DNA of 64,000 bases from Bacillus yapensis (GTDB lineage Bacteria; Bacillota; Bacilli; Bacillales; Cytobacillaceae): positions 1 to 64,000 of the forward strand of contig NZ_SUND01000001.1 in the NCBI RefSeq assembly GCF_005280205.1, read 5' to 3'. The position numbers and the translations under genes were made by a program. A model generated the notes under the pieces. It did not search any database and was not told where the DNA came from. It saw only the letters and a list, made by a program, of their open reading frames with translations. Numbering within the stretch: the stretch's first letter is position 1; every line of letters begins with the position of its first letter. Shown in pieces: positions 8,600 through 16,861 of this stretch.

Positions 8600-10303
8600 A
8601 TGAGGAAAACCTATTTTTCTAATCGTGTATACAAAAATACGTTACCTGAAAAATATAACGACTCTATTTCTCATACCCTTCTTTTGTTCAGTCGTTCTAA
8701 ACACTTTGCATTTCAAACACAAGTATTAGAAAAACGTTCGAATGAATCGAGGAGAAAAAAATCTCTGCATCTTACCGTAAAAGCTCGTTTTCAATTGAAT
8801 GATCATTATGCAGGGAGTGCTGTGCAAGAAGCAAATGCCCTAATCAAATCTCAAAATGAACTTCGAAAAATGTATATAGAAAACAAAGAAGTTCAACTGA
8901 CTTCAGTTAAAAAGAAAATAAAATCAACCAGACACCATTTTACGACTCTTTTAAAAATCAAACAAACTTTTGTAAACGGAAGTCCAAAATTTAATCAAAC
9001 CTCCAGAGAACAACAAGTTGGACATTTTTTTGTGGTGAAATTTAAATTTAGATCTGACATATACTATCATGCTTACCAATTTGAACATGACTACTTAGAT
9101 GTTCAAATCGCTCATTTTAGAAATAAGTTAGGTCGATTGGAATTCAGATTAGATAGGTTACAAAAACAGGTAAAAAGTTTGAAAAATAATAATAACAGTG
9201 TAGTTTTTGGCACGAAAAAATTATTTAAAGCACAACATACCATAGAAAACTATCAAAACGATCATCAACAATGGAGAAAAGATTGGGAACAAGCTCGCTA
9301 TCATCAAATGACCATTAGTGGACGAAAAGATGCCAAGGTCGGCAATTTCGTTTTTTGTTATATTCCTGAGAAGCAAAAACTACAATTTATAACCCAGGAT
9401 AGTACTAAGATAGAGATTGACAATCTTGTATTTCCGTATGGTCAAGAACAGGTAAACGATGCAATTGAAACACAGTTGAACTGCAAAAACAAAAAGAAAT
9501 ACGGCAAACCCATTGCATGGTCTATTGAAGATCATGGGGACTACTATAATTTTAAGTGTATAGTGGATGTTCCAGAAAACCCTCATAAAAATTTTAGTCG
9601 GGCAGACGGCTTATTAGGTCTGGATTTAAATGTAGACCACATTGCATGGTCCAATATTAATGCAAAAGGTCAACTGATTAAATCAGGTGTGTTTTCTTTC
9701 GATTTGGAAGGAAAAACATCTGAACAAATCACAAAAATCATTGAAAACAAAGCAGTAGTTATTGTTGATTTAGCGATGAAGTTAAATAAACCAATTGCTT
9801 TGGAAAAATTAAATACCACCCAATCCAAAGTTTCTCATCCATACGGCAATAGAAAAGCCAATAAAGCGATGAGTCAATTTGCGTACAATAAAATGATTTC
9901 TGCCATTAAAAATCGGGCAGAGAAAATGGGGGTAGCCGTGTTTGATGTGAACCCAGCCTACACCTCCCAAATTGGCAAAATCAAATACATGAAGCGATTG
10001 GGAATTTCGATTCATCAAGCTGCTTCTTATGTGATTGCACGACGTGCAATGGGTTTCAAAGAAACGCTTCCACCAGTGTTGCATTCCCTGTTACCAGAGA
10101 AGATAGCAGGTCTACATCACTGGGCGCAGTGGAAGTGGGTTTCAGCATGCCTATCCGATGTTCGTAAACACGCGTTCTATCGGATAGAACTTTTTGCCTG
10201 CGACAAGATTGACTCGCTGAATCAACTCTTTCCTCAAGGGGCTCTTTCAGACTTGGAGGTAAAAGGTTTGTCAAAGGTGAAAAGTAGAAAACCCATTGCC
10301 TAG
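8600..10303 (+). CDS. TnpB-related protein (IS605 OrfB superfamily), atypical RuvC
   Basis: A 567-residue protein of the TnpB/OrfB superfamily, the RNA-guided nuclease lineage ancestral to Cas12. A coiled, basic N-terminal half (to about residue 330) precedes a RuvC-like half. RuvC motif I is GLLGLDLNVDHIAW (D342) and motif II is PIALEKLN (E402). In canonical TnpB a four-cysteine zinc finger and then DRDxNAA follow; here the region reads NPAYTSQIGKIKY and then SIHQAASYVIARRAMG (about 470-485), with neither cysteine pairs nor an aligned Asp. It may belong to the long TnpB-related accessory group, and nuclease activity is uncertain. The start ATG follows AGGGGTGG. Confidence 0.85.
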   Translation: MRKTYFSNRVYKNTLPEKYNDSISHTLLLFSRSKHFAFQTQVLEKRSNESRRKKSLHLTVKARFQLNDHYAGSAVQEANALIKSQNELRKMYIENKEVQLTSVKKKIKSTRHHFTTLLKIKQTFVNGSPKFNQTSREQQVGHFFVVKFKFRSDIYYHAYQFEHDYLDVQIAHFRNKLGRLEFRLDRLQKQVKSLKNNNNSVVFGTKKLFKAQHTIENYQNDHQQWRKDWEQARYHQMTISGRKDAKVGNFVFCYIPEKQKLQFITQDSTKIEIDNLVFPYGQEQVNDAIETQLNCKNKKKYGKPIAWSIEDHGDYYNFKCIVDVPENPHKNFSRADGLLGLDLNVDHIAWSNINAKGQLIKSGVFSFDLEGKTSEQITKIIENKAVVIVDLAMKLNKPIALEKLNTTQSKVSHPYGNRKANKAMSQFAYNKMISAIKNRAEKMGVAVFDVNPAYTSQIGKIKYMKRLGISIHQAASYVIARRAMGFKETLPPVLHSLLPEKIAGLHHWAQWKWVSACLSDVRKHAFYRIELFACDKIDSLNQLFPQGALSDLEVKGLSKVKSRKPIA

Positions 10304-10398
10304 TTGAACGGGCGATGGTCTACTAAATTCTTTAGTAGCCTTTTTAGGAATCCCCTTCCTCAAAAATCTAAATAGATTTTAGGTAGGGGTAGTTCAAC
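10303..10398 (+). ncRNA. putative omega-RNA (reRNA) scaffold at the element's right end
   Basis: The 96 bases after the TnpB-related stop can fold into a closed structure: GTTGAAC (10303-10309) pairs with GTTCAAC (10392-10398), enclosing CTACTAAA-ttc-TTTAGTAG and a longer hairpin CCCCTTCC...GGTAGGGG with an AATCTAAATAGATT tip. TnpB guide RNAs overlap the element's right end and take their guide from the flanking DNA, which here would be the 3' end of dedA. Expression is inferred, not shown. Confidence 0.5.
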
Positions 10399-10996
10399 TT
10401 TTTCTCCTAATGAACCATACAACCACTGCAACAAAGGCAACGACGATTAAAGCATAGACCACATTGGAGTAGACATCCATTTTTTCAACGATAAGGTCCC
10501 ATGAATCTCCCAATTTTGCCCCTAAGCATACAAGGACAATATTCCAAATCATCGTACCAACCGAAGTAAACAATAGGAATACCCAAAAATTCATATTCGA
10601 CATCCCCGCAGGAATCGAAATCAAGCTACGAATTAATGGAATAAAACGGCAGAAGAACACCGTCCACGGTCCATATTTATCAAACCACGCATCCGCTTTA
10701 TGTATATCGTCCTTTGTAACTCTAAGGACACGGCCCCACTTGTCCACAATTTTTTCAAGTCTTTCCACATCAAGCTGACGTCCTAGAAAATATAGAACGA
10801 TTGCCCCAATGATAGAACCTATTGTTGAAGCAATAACAACTCCGATAATCGTCATATCGGTAGTCGTTGTTAAAAATCCACCAAAAGTTAAAATCACCTC
10901 TGAAGGGATAGGTGGAAAAATATTTTCAAGGGCAATGAGAAGAAGAATCCCTATATACCCGTATTCGCTCATAATATCCATTAACCAATTTTCCAT
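10394..10996 (-). CDS. DedA-family (SNARE-associated/VTT) membrane protein
   Basis: A 200-residue DedA protein, a polytopic membrane protein implicated in undecaprenyl-phosphate or phospholipid flipping and envelope homeostasis. Hallmarks are ALENIFPPIPSEVILTFGGF near the N-terminus, GRQLDVERLEKIVDKWGR, and the conserved FFCRFIPLIRSLISIPAGMSNM (positions about 114-135) with the essential Arg and Gly residues. Start ATG with AGGAG upstream. The last codons (AGT TGA) lie inside the right end of the adjacent IS-type element, so the natural C-terminus may have been altered slightly by the insertion. Confidence 0.92.
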   Translation of the reverse strand: MENWLMDIMSEYGYIGILLLIALENIFPPIPSEVILTFGGFLTTTTDMTIIGVVIASTIGSIIGAIVLYFLGRQLDVERLEKIVDKWGRVLRVTKDDIHKADAWFDKYGPWTVFFCRFIPLIRSLISIPAGMSNMNFWVFLLFTSVGTMIWNIVLVCLGAKLGDSWDLIVEKMDVYSNVVYALIVVAFVAVVVWFIRRKS

Positions 10997-11087
10997 GTAA
11001 ATCTCCTTTAATTTGCAATTTACCTACTTAGGATAGTTTATCAGAATCTGCCCAGATAAAAAATATGATTTGTGACCTAGAACATCC

Positions 11088-11936
11088 TCAACTCGCCGTA
11101 AAGGAATACACCGAAAGTGGCTTTACTACTTCATGAGATTCCACAAACGCTTGTAACAGCTTCACTTCCGATTGAACAAGCTCTTTCATTTTCACAGGCA
11201 TATCCTTCGTCTTTTCGAGCTCGAACTCTATGTCCGAAACGACTTTATCAATTTCCCATACGCCATCTTGCAGCTCAGATGAATCGATTATTTCCTCATT
11301 AAGAACATTCCAACCAGCACACTCAACAATCTTTTTAAGATCATCCGGTGTAAAAAGCGTCCGTACATTCGACTCACTATCTTGCTTAAACGCCTCATAC
11401 TGAGCCTGAATTTGGATCGATAAAAGATGAGGATACTGTTCAATCGTATGGACTCTTGCATCCCATTCAGCAAAACAGAGCTGTTTTCCCCATCTTTTTG
11501 CTTTTTCCATAATACGTTGAAGCTCCTCAAAGGAAGATAAATACCAGGAACAATGAGAAAAAACAATATAATCAAAGGAATTCTCCGGGTAATCAAAATC
11601 TATAGACAAAACATCCGTTTCTAAATCAATCTTTATTTGTTTTCCTAACTTTGATTTCTTTAAGAAGTCTAGAGAATCTCCAAGGGTAATCGGAGCACCG
11701 TAATCACCGGAGGCCACATCAATTCCTTGTACAAATCCCGTTTCGCCAACAAAATAGGCAAGGACTGCCGTTGTATCCCCTTGACCACAACCGATTTCAA
11801 GAACTCTACTTCCTTCTTTTATTCCCCAAAACTCCACTAGCTTGATGCGATGTTCAGTTTGCACTTTCTGGATGTTAGACATTTCTTGATGTGTTGCCAT
11901 ACACGAAACAATCGTTTCCAAGATATCCTTCTTCAT
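11088..11936 (-). CDS. class I SAM-dependent methyltransferase
   Basis: A 282-residue methyltransferase with Rossmann motif I VLEIGCGQGDTTAVLA (about residues 47-62), an acidic post-motif QGIDVASGDYGAP and motif IV-like YIVFSHCSWYLSSF. The second half is helical and substrate-specific. The ATG at 11936 (MKKDILETIV) follows GGGGATGGAG; the longer start at 11975 lies in the leader. The substrate is unknown and neighbours give no clue. It stands alone, about 90 bases before dedA. Confidence 0.85.
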   Translation of the reverse strand: MKKDILETIVSCMATHQEMSNIQKVQTEHRIKLVEFWGIKEGSRVLEIGCGQGDTTAVLAYFVGETGFVQGIDVASGDYGAPITLGDSLDFLKKSKLGKQIKIDLETDVLSIDFDYPENSFDYIVFSHCSWYLSSFEELQRIMEKAKRWGKQLCFAEWDARVHTIEQYPHLLSIQIQAQYEAFKQDSESNVRTLFTPDDLKKIVECAGWNVLNEEIIDSSELQDGVWEIDKVVSDIEFELEKTKDMPVKMKELVQSEVKLLQAFVESHEVVKPLSVYSFTAS

Positions 11937-12106
11937 ACTCCATCCCCCACAAACTCTATTATCTTTTAAAAACACTCTTGTTTCATTCTAGTGGAAAACG
12001 AAGGAATAGAGAAGGACTTTCGATGATTTTTTAGGTGATACTTCCAAGAAACGCAAAAAAATAAGAGGAAAGCAAAGTTCCCCTTTTACCAGATGCTCTA
12101 CATAAG

Positions 12107-12871
12107 TTATAAAAGCGTAATACCACTGAGGAAAATCATAATAGCCAAAATCGTTCGGAGGGGTTTTGCGGGAAACTTGGAAGAGAGACTACTTCCAATC
12201 GTAACACCAGGAATAGAGCCTACAAGGAGATTAATCATTAATGCATAATCCACATTTCCAATACCAGCATGGAGAAGACCAGCAACCGTGACTAATAGAA
12301 AGGCATGAGCGATGTCCGTCCCAACTAGTTCAGACGGAGTTAATTTATACATCAAAAGCATCAGGAGGGCAAACAACGACCCTGACCCAATCGATGTAAG
12401 ACCTACAATAAAACCAAGAACAGCACCAATACCAATCGTAAGAGCTTTTTTATCCTCCAACGGCTTTACTTGCCATCGATTCCATTGGAATCTTTCCTTC
12501 ATAAAGGTTTTGATCAGAGTGGTGAGCGCCACGATTATGAGAACATAACCTAGCGCATGCTTGATGACGTCTTCTTGATTATGAAAAAAAGCATTAAATA
12601 GATGAAGTACGCCAACAGCACAAATCGCACTTGGAATGCTTCCGATGGCAAGATACTTAACCAGTTTTAAATTAATGGTCTTTTGCCGCCAATGTTGCAT
12701 GGAGCCAAAAAATTTTGTGATCGCGTTATAAGCCAAATCTGTACCAACTGCAATCGATGGACTTATCCCTAGCAGAACTAAAATTGGTGTTAATAATGCT
12801 GCTCCTCCAACACCTGTTAAGCCAACCATAAATCCTACTAATAGTCCCATAACTATAATTCCAATACTCAT
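12107..12871 (-). CDS. TauE/SafE-family anion permease
   Basis: A 254-residue protein with about eight membrane helices and the twofold TauE/SafE repeat: GLLVGFMVGLTGVGGAALLTP in the first half and GFIVGLTSIGSGSLFALLML in the second, both with the glycine-rich G-x-x-S/G core. Members export sulfite, sulfoacetate or related organosulfur anions. The phosphosulfolactate synthase gene at 14751 makes a sulfonate role tempting, but the genes are not linked in an operon. Start ATG with GGAG 11-14 bases upstream. Confidence 0.85.
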   Translation of the reverse strand: MSIGIIVMGLLVGFMVGLTGVGGAALLTPILVLLGISPSIAVGTDLAYNAITKFFGSMQHWRQKTINLKLVKYLAIGSIPSAICAVGVLHLFNAFFHNQEDVIKHALGYVLIIVALTTLIKTFMKERFQWNRWQVKPLEDKKALTIGIGAVLGFIVGLTSIGSGSLFALLMLLMYKLTPSELVGTDIAHAFLLVTVAGLLHAGIGNVDYALMINLLVGSIPGVTIGSSLSSKFPAKPLRTILAIMIFLSGITLL

Positions 12872-12958
12872 TTAGCGCTCGCTCCAAACATTCAATTCAT
12901 ACCCTAATTTATGAATTGGTCATGCGCCTTGTTACAAATGTATTGGAGCTAAAATGGA

Positions 12959-13240
12959 CTATTCTTCCTCTTCATCCTTCAATTCGATTTTCTTACAGCC
13001 TACGTATAAACAAGAAAAAATATCAATTCCTTCTTTCGCTTTCGCTAATCCTTTTAAATAAGGTTTAACTAAATCCTTGAAGTCTAAGCTAACCCCCTCT
13101 TCTTCTAAAATCCCATAAACATACAGCTTCTTTTCATCAAAAAGCAACGCTACATTCCCTACTGCCTTATTTGATGAATCAACGATATTCAGTACTTGAA
13201 ATTCAGGGGTAATAACCTCTGGTGAAAAATAAATCTGCAT
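12959..13240 (-). CDS. hypothetical 93-residue protein
   Basis: A small soluble protein of unrecognised family. The first half alternates beta-type residues (FQVLNIVDSSNKAVGNVALLF, KKLYVYGILEEEGVSL) and the C-terminus is acidic (ELKDEEEE). Two Cys residues (SCLYVGC) sit near the end, possibly a metal or redox pair. AAAAGGAGAAG precedes the ATG, so translation is credible. It lies between the TauE-type permease and an MFS gene on the same strand. Confidence 0.6.
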   Translation of the reverse strand: MQIYFSPEVITPEFQVLNIVDSSNKAVGNVALLFDEKKLYVYGILEEEGVSLDFKDLVKPYLKGLAKAKEGIDIFSCLYVGCKKIELKDEEEE

Positions 13241-13309
13241 ATTTGTCTTCTCCTTTTAAGAAAGGCTATTTAATTTTTTCATACCAATCGTGAATACTAT
13301 GGCCATTTC

Positions 13310-14560
13310 TCAAGTAAACTGTAGTTTTTCAAATAAGGTGTCGCTATTTTTTTCTTTGGCTGGTTCCTTTTTACTCACTTTAATAAAGATAAGCGACAAT
13401 AAAGCAACGAATAATGTTAATCCTGCCGTCGTTAAAAACAGCCCCGTTCGAGACCAGTCCATCAACGTACTATAAACAGGTGGTCCAACAGCAACTCCGA
13501 GAAAGCGAACAGAGCCATACAACGACGTGACAAACCCACGTCTATCTGTTGGTACGGAGCCTGTAATGAAACTATTGATACACGGGAGCACAAGGCCTGT
13601 TCCTACACTACTAATTGCAAGCACCGCGAAAAATGGCACTAAACTTTTGAATAAGACAAGACTCGAAAATGAAATGGTCATCAATATTAATCCTAAAACG
13701 ATAAGCTTCTTCATTAATGGCATTTTTTTACCGATTTTACTCCCCGTTATATAGGAGGTAGTGGTCATAAATAATAAAGGTATCGCCAAGATCCCACCCT
13801 TTAGTACCCCATCAATTTGATAATCTTTTTCAAGAATATCGGAAATGTAGAACAAGATACCAAACAAAGTGAACAAGCACGTCGCCCCTGTTAAATACGC
13901 AACAAATAACCAACGGCCCTCCGTTTTAAAAACGGATACTAATCCTTTTACATATTGACCGACAGGCGGAGGTTCTTTTTTCGTTTTTTTCTCCTTTATA
14001 AAAAAGATCGTTAATAAAACAGACAGTAAACAAAAAATGGGAAAGGCAAAAAATGCCGCATACCAAAATAAAAGGGCAAAAAGTGAGCCGATTAAGGGAC
14101 TGATTACCTTCCCAAATCCATTTGAGGCTTCGACTAAGCCTAACACTTTACTCTGCTCTGCCCCTTTAAACAAGTCTCCTGTTAAAGCCATGGCAATCGG
14201 TGCTGTTCCTGCAGCCCCAAGTCCTTGCATAATTCTCCCGGCCATAATCCACATATAAGAATTAGAAAACCACGCCGCTGCAGCCCCAGCTAAAAGACCG
14301 CCACTTCCATACAAAATAAGGGCAGGAATGATGACTGCCTTTCGTGAAAACCGATCCGATAAGTACCCTAAAATGGGAATGGCGATTGCCGCGGCGATAG
14401 AAAACACAGAGATTATGAGGCTTACTTTAAATTGCGAAATATCTAGTTCTGTTTTCATTTTCGGCAAGATAGGAATAAGCATGGAATTCCCCAATACGAG
14501 AATGAGCGGGATAGAACCAATAGCGAAAATCGTCATCCCTTTATGCTTTTGCTTTGCCAT
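13310..14560 (-). CDS. MFS transporter, DHA1-type
   Basis: A 416-residue, twelve-helix major facilitator. Signatures are the loop 2-3 motif [18 protein letters not shown], the [19 protein letters not shown] motif of helix 4-5 and motif C-like [18 protein letters not shown], which mark proton-driven drug/H+ antiporters. The central loop [19 protein letters not shown] separates the six-helix halves. Start ATG with AGGGGG upstream. It resembles Bacillus multidrug exporters; the substrate is unknown. Confidence 0.88.
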   Translation of the reverse strand: MAKQKHKGMTIFAIGSIPLILVLGNSMLIPILPKMKTELDISQFKVSLIISVFSIAAAIAIPILGYLSDRFSRKAVIIPALILYGSGGLLAGAAAAWFSNSYMWIMAGRIMQGLGAAGTAPIAMALTGDLFKGAEQSKVLGLVEASNGFGKVISPLIGSLFALLFWYAAFFAFPIFCLLSVLLTIFFIKEKKTKKEPPPVGQYVKGLVSVFKTEGRWLFVAYLTGATCLFTLFGILFYISDILEKDYQIDGVLKGGILAIPLLFMTTTSYITGSKIGKKMPLMKKLIVLGLILMTISFSSLVLFKSLVPFFAVLAISSVGTGLVLPCINSFITGSVPTDRRGFVTSLYGSVRFLGVAVGPPVYSTLMDWSRTGLFLTTAGLTLFVALLSLIFIKVSKKEPAKEKNSDTLFEKLQFT

Positions 14561-14750
14561 GGATCGAACCCCCTATAGCTATACTTCAACCTATATTATT
14601 GTTTGAATCCGTGCGGGAGATTATTCAATTTTGTTGTCCACACCTGTTGTTTAATTTCAATGGAACAGCCAAATAAATACACATTCACCCAATTTTTGAA
14701 TAGGCTATTTTAAAATTAGTACCTATGACCTTGGAGGAGGAGCGTTCCTT

Positions 14751-15521
14751 ATGGATTTTTTAGAATTACCGAAAAGAACAACTGGAAATAGAAGCTATGG
14801 TTTGACCTCGATTGTTGATTTTGGTACCCCAATAGGGGAATTAGAGCATATACTTAAGGATTATCATCCATTCATTGATATTGCCAAATTAGGCATTGGC
14901 TCAGCCTATGTAACACCTAATATAAGCCAAAAAATTTCCCTATATCAGGCGTATGGAATTAAACCGTATTGTGGAGGAACATTATTTGAAAAATGCTATC
15001 TCCAACAGAAACTGCCTGAGTACTTTGCTTGGTTGAAACAATTAGGGGTCGAGTGGCTAGAGGTATCCAACGGAACCTTGGATATTTCACTTGAGGAAAG
15101 GCTTCAAATCATTTCAAGAGCGAAGGACTATTTTTACGTAATAGCCGAGGTTGGTTCTAAGGATTCGACTCAGGAGATGCCGATTTCGGAGTGGAGAGCG
15201 GAGATTGAGCTTTTGCTCGATGCAGGCTGTAAATATGTGATTACTGAAGGAAGAGATTCTGGTACAGCAGGGATTTACGATCAAAACGGAACCATTAAAT
15301 CAGACCTGATCCAAGAACTTATAAAAGGCTTGGATTGCCGAAAAATTATTTTTGAAGCACCTACACCAAAGCATCAAATGTTTTTCATAAATGAAGTCGG
15401 AGCAAATGTGAATCTGGGCAATGTCAAACTTACAGATGCCCTTATTTTAGAGGCCCAGCGCCAAGGCTTAAGAAGCGAAACATTTTTTCTGGAGGAACAG
15501 GAATGGAAATTACTCTTATAA
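14751..15521 (+). CDS. yitD: phosphosulfolactate synthase (ComA/YitD)
   Basis: A 256-residue TIM-barrel enzyme of the ComA family, which adds sulfite to phosphoenolpyruvate to give (R)-phosphosulfolactate. Visible family features are TSIVDFGTPIGELEHIL, DIAKLGIGSAYVTPN, GTLFEKCYLQQKLPEYFAW, LEVSNGTLDISLEER, EVGSKDSTQEM and ITEGRDSGTAGIY. In Bacillus the product leads to sulfolactate, a known spore component. GGAGGAGGAG lies before the ATG. The last 19 bases overlap the following phosphatase gene, implying translational coupling. Confidence 0.92.
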   Translation: MDFLELPKRTTGNRSYGLTSIVDFGTPIGELEHILKDYHPFIDIAKLGIGSAYVTPNISQKISLYQAYGIKPYCGGTLFEKCYLQQKLPEYFAWLKQLGVEWLEVSNGTLDISLEERLQIISRAKDYFYVIAEVGSKDSTQEMPISEWRAEIELLLDAGCKYVITEGRDSGTAGIYDQNGTIKSDLIQELIKGLDCRKIIFEAPTPKHQMFFINEVGANVNLGNVKLTDALILEAQRQGLRSETFFLEEQEWKLLL

Positions 15522-16027
15522 GACATCTCCCTACTAAATGGAATCTCCAAGCTAAGCTTCAGGGGAAACGCGATATCCCAATCCTTCCTATATCTGAAGA
15601 TGTTCAGGAAAAAATTCACCACAATCTTCAGTTATTAGAAGGCAAATCATTTGAGCACGTATTATCTAGTACATTAACTCGAACAAGACAAACAGCACAA
15701 GTATACGGCTTTGATACCAAAAGCGAACCCCTTTTAGATGAGTTAGACTTTGGTCCTTTTGAGGGGCGCACAAAGGAAGAACTCATTCTGCAATACGGTC
15801 GTTTGTGGAGTGAGAATCCACGTGAATTGGTGCTCGGAGAAAGTTTACTAAATCTCGAAAAACGAATTATTTTATTCCTTGAAAAATACAAGGAGGCAAC
15901 TAATATTCTAGCTTTTGGCCATGGTTCTTGGATTAGGGCCTTATCATCTTATTATCAACATGGCCATATTAATCAAATGAATCAAGTAACTGTTTTAAAC
16001 AATGAGTGCATCTCATTCGAGTTTTAA
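15503..16027 (+). CDS. histidine phosphatase family protein
   Basis: A 174-residue member of the phosphoglycerate mutase-like superfamily. The phospho-accepting His lies in ITLIRHLPTKWNLQ (RH motif, residues 6-7), the acidic general acid in LDELDFGPFEGRTKEEL, and the second catalytic His in LAFGHGSWIRALS. It overlaps the end of yitD by 19 bases, and its ribosome-binding site GGAGG is inside yitD. The context suggests it may dephosphorylate phosphosulfolactate in place of the unrelated ComB/YitC enzyme, which is not in the window; this is inference. Confidence 0.85.
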   Translation: MEITLIRHLPTKWNLQAKLQGKRDIPILPISEDVQEKIHHNLQLLEGKSFEHVLSSTLTRTRQTAQVYGFDTKSEPLLDELDFGPFEGRTKEELILQYGRLWSENPRELVLGESLLNLEKRIILFLEKYKEATNILAFGHGSWIRALSSYYQHGHINQMNQVTVLNNECISFEF

Positions 16028-16033
16028 AGACGT

Positions 16034-16654
16034 TTATTTTTTTCTCCAACTTGGCGTTAAAAAACTGCTGGGATTAAACTTTAGCTCATAAATGAAATCA
16101 ATAATATTCGTCGAAATGAATTGGCAGATGATCGCATAAATGACAATCTTATAATCGATCACAATCGACGTTAATAAGAAAATGCATAGATTTATCGCCA
16201 TCATGACTTTTCCTGGGCTCCAATTTTTATAGGTGGCAATCATTAAAGCTGGAATGACCATGCCCCCACTGGATGCGCCTGCTCGGATAAGGATTCCTAC
16301 ACCGACTCCAAAAAGAATCGCACCTGCCACAATATCTAATATAATGTTCACATGTGGAACGATTAGATATTTTATTGAAAAGAGACTAACGGTTGTAGAT
16401 GTTGTCGCAACCGCAAGTATGGTCCGAAACGTCCACGTATAGCCAAAATACTTCAAGGCAAAAACCAAAAACACGACATTTGCTAGCCATAAAGAAAAGC
16501 CAAGAGGTAACTGAAACCAATGATTCACGAGGATGGCAAGTCCAGCTGCCCCCCCGGAAGGGATGGAATGAGGAAACAAAAAGATCGACATGGCCATCCC
16601 TTGAACGATGGCCCCCATTAGTAAAAAGAAATAAATCAATATTGTTTTTTTCAT
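16034..16654 (-). CDS. YitT-family membrane protein (YitE-like)
   Basis: A 206-residue membrane protein with five to six helices, resembling B. subtilis YitE and the YitT/YczE family. It shows IPSGGAAGLAILVN and GVGIGILIRAGASSGGMVIPAL, two glycine-rich loops typical of the family. Most YitT proteins carry a C-terminal DUF2179 domain; this one stops after the membrane part, as YitE does. No good Shine-Dalgarno precedes the ATG. It converges on the phosphatase gene only 6 bases away. Function unknown; transport has been proposed for the family. Confidence 0.78.
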   Translation of the reverse strand: MKKTILIYFFLLMGAIVQGMAMSIFLFPHSIPSGGAAGLAILVNHWFQLPLGFSLWLANVVFLVFALKYFGYTWTFRTILAVATTSTTVSLFSIKYLIVPHVNIILDIVAGAILFGVGVGILIRAGASSGGMVIPALMIATYKNWSPGKVMMAINLCIFLLTSIVIDYKIVIYAIICQFISTNIIDFIYELKFNPSSFLTPSWRKK

Positions 16655-16818
16655 CTAGACAGATGGGGCCTTTAAGTTTAACCGGATATCCCTCATTTTG
16701 TTTCCTCCCTATTGGACATCTTCCCTTGTCCATTTTATGAAAACCTCATAGAGAATATGAACGTTTTAAGAAGATCAGTACAATTGTGTTTGGAACTATT
16801 TCAAAAAAAGCAAAACAA

Positions 16819-16853
16819 AAAGGCTTATCCCTATAATAGAGATAAGCCTTTAT
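16819..16853 (-). terminator. terminator of the CwlO-like gene
   Basis: AAAGGCTTATC pairs with GATAAGCCTTT across CCTATAATAGA just after the NlpC/P60 gene's stop codon. Confidence 0.85.
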
Positions 16854-16861
16854 TTATCTAA

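Larger units (their letters stand above)
8441..10398 (+). mobile_element. IS200/IS605-type element with TnpB-related gene only
   Basis: The element lacks a Y1 transposase (tnpA) and encodes only a TnpB-related protein. Subterminal hairpins at both ends share the word CCTTCCTCAA: on the left CTCCTTCC/GGGAGGAG (8460-8486), on the right CCCCTTCCTc/GGTAGGGG enclosing AAAATCTA/TAGATTTT. No terminal inverted repeats or target duplications are expected for this family. The right edge is placed at GTTCAAC (10392-10398) inside the dedA stop; the left edge is approximate, between the terminator at 8440 and the left hairpin. Without tnpA it would need help from elsewhere to move. Confidence 0.7.

Noticed and set aside
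9809-10274. Two overlapping antisense open frames inside the TnpB-related gene
   Set aside because: They are composition-driven shadows without ribosome-binding sites or domains.
8441-10398. Complete IS200/IS605 element with tnpA
   Set aside because: No Y1 transposase with the HUH motif is present; only the TnpB-related gene is found.
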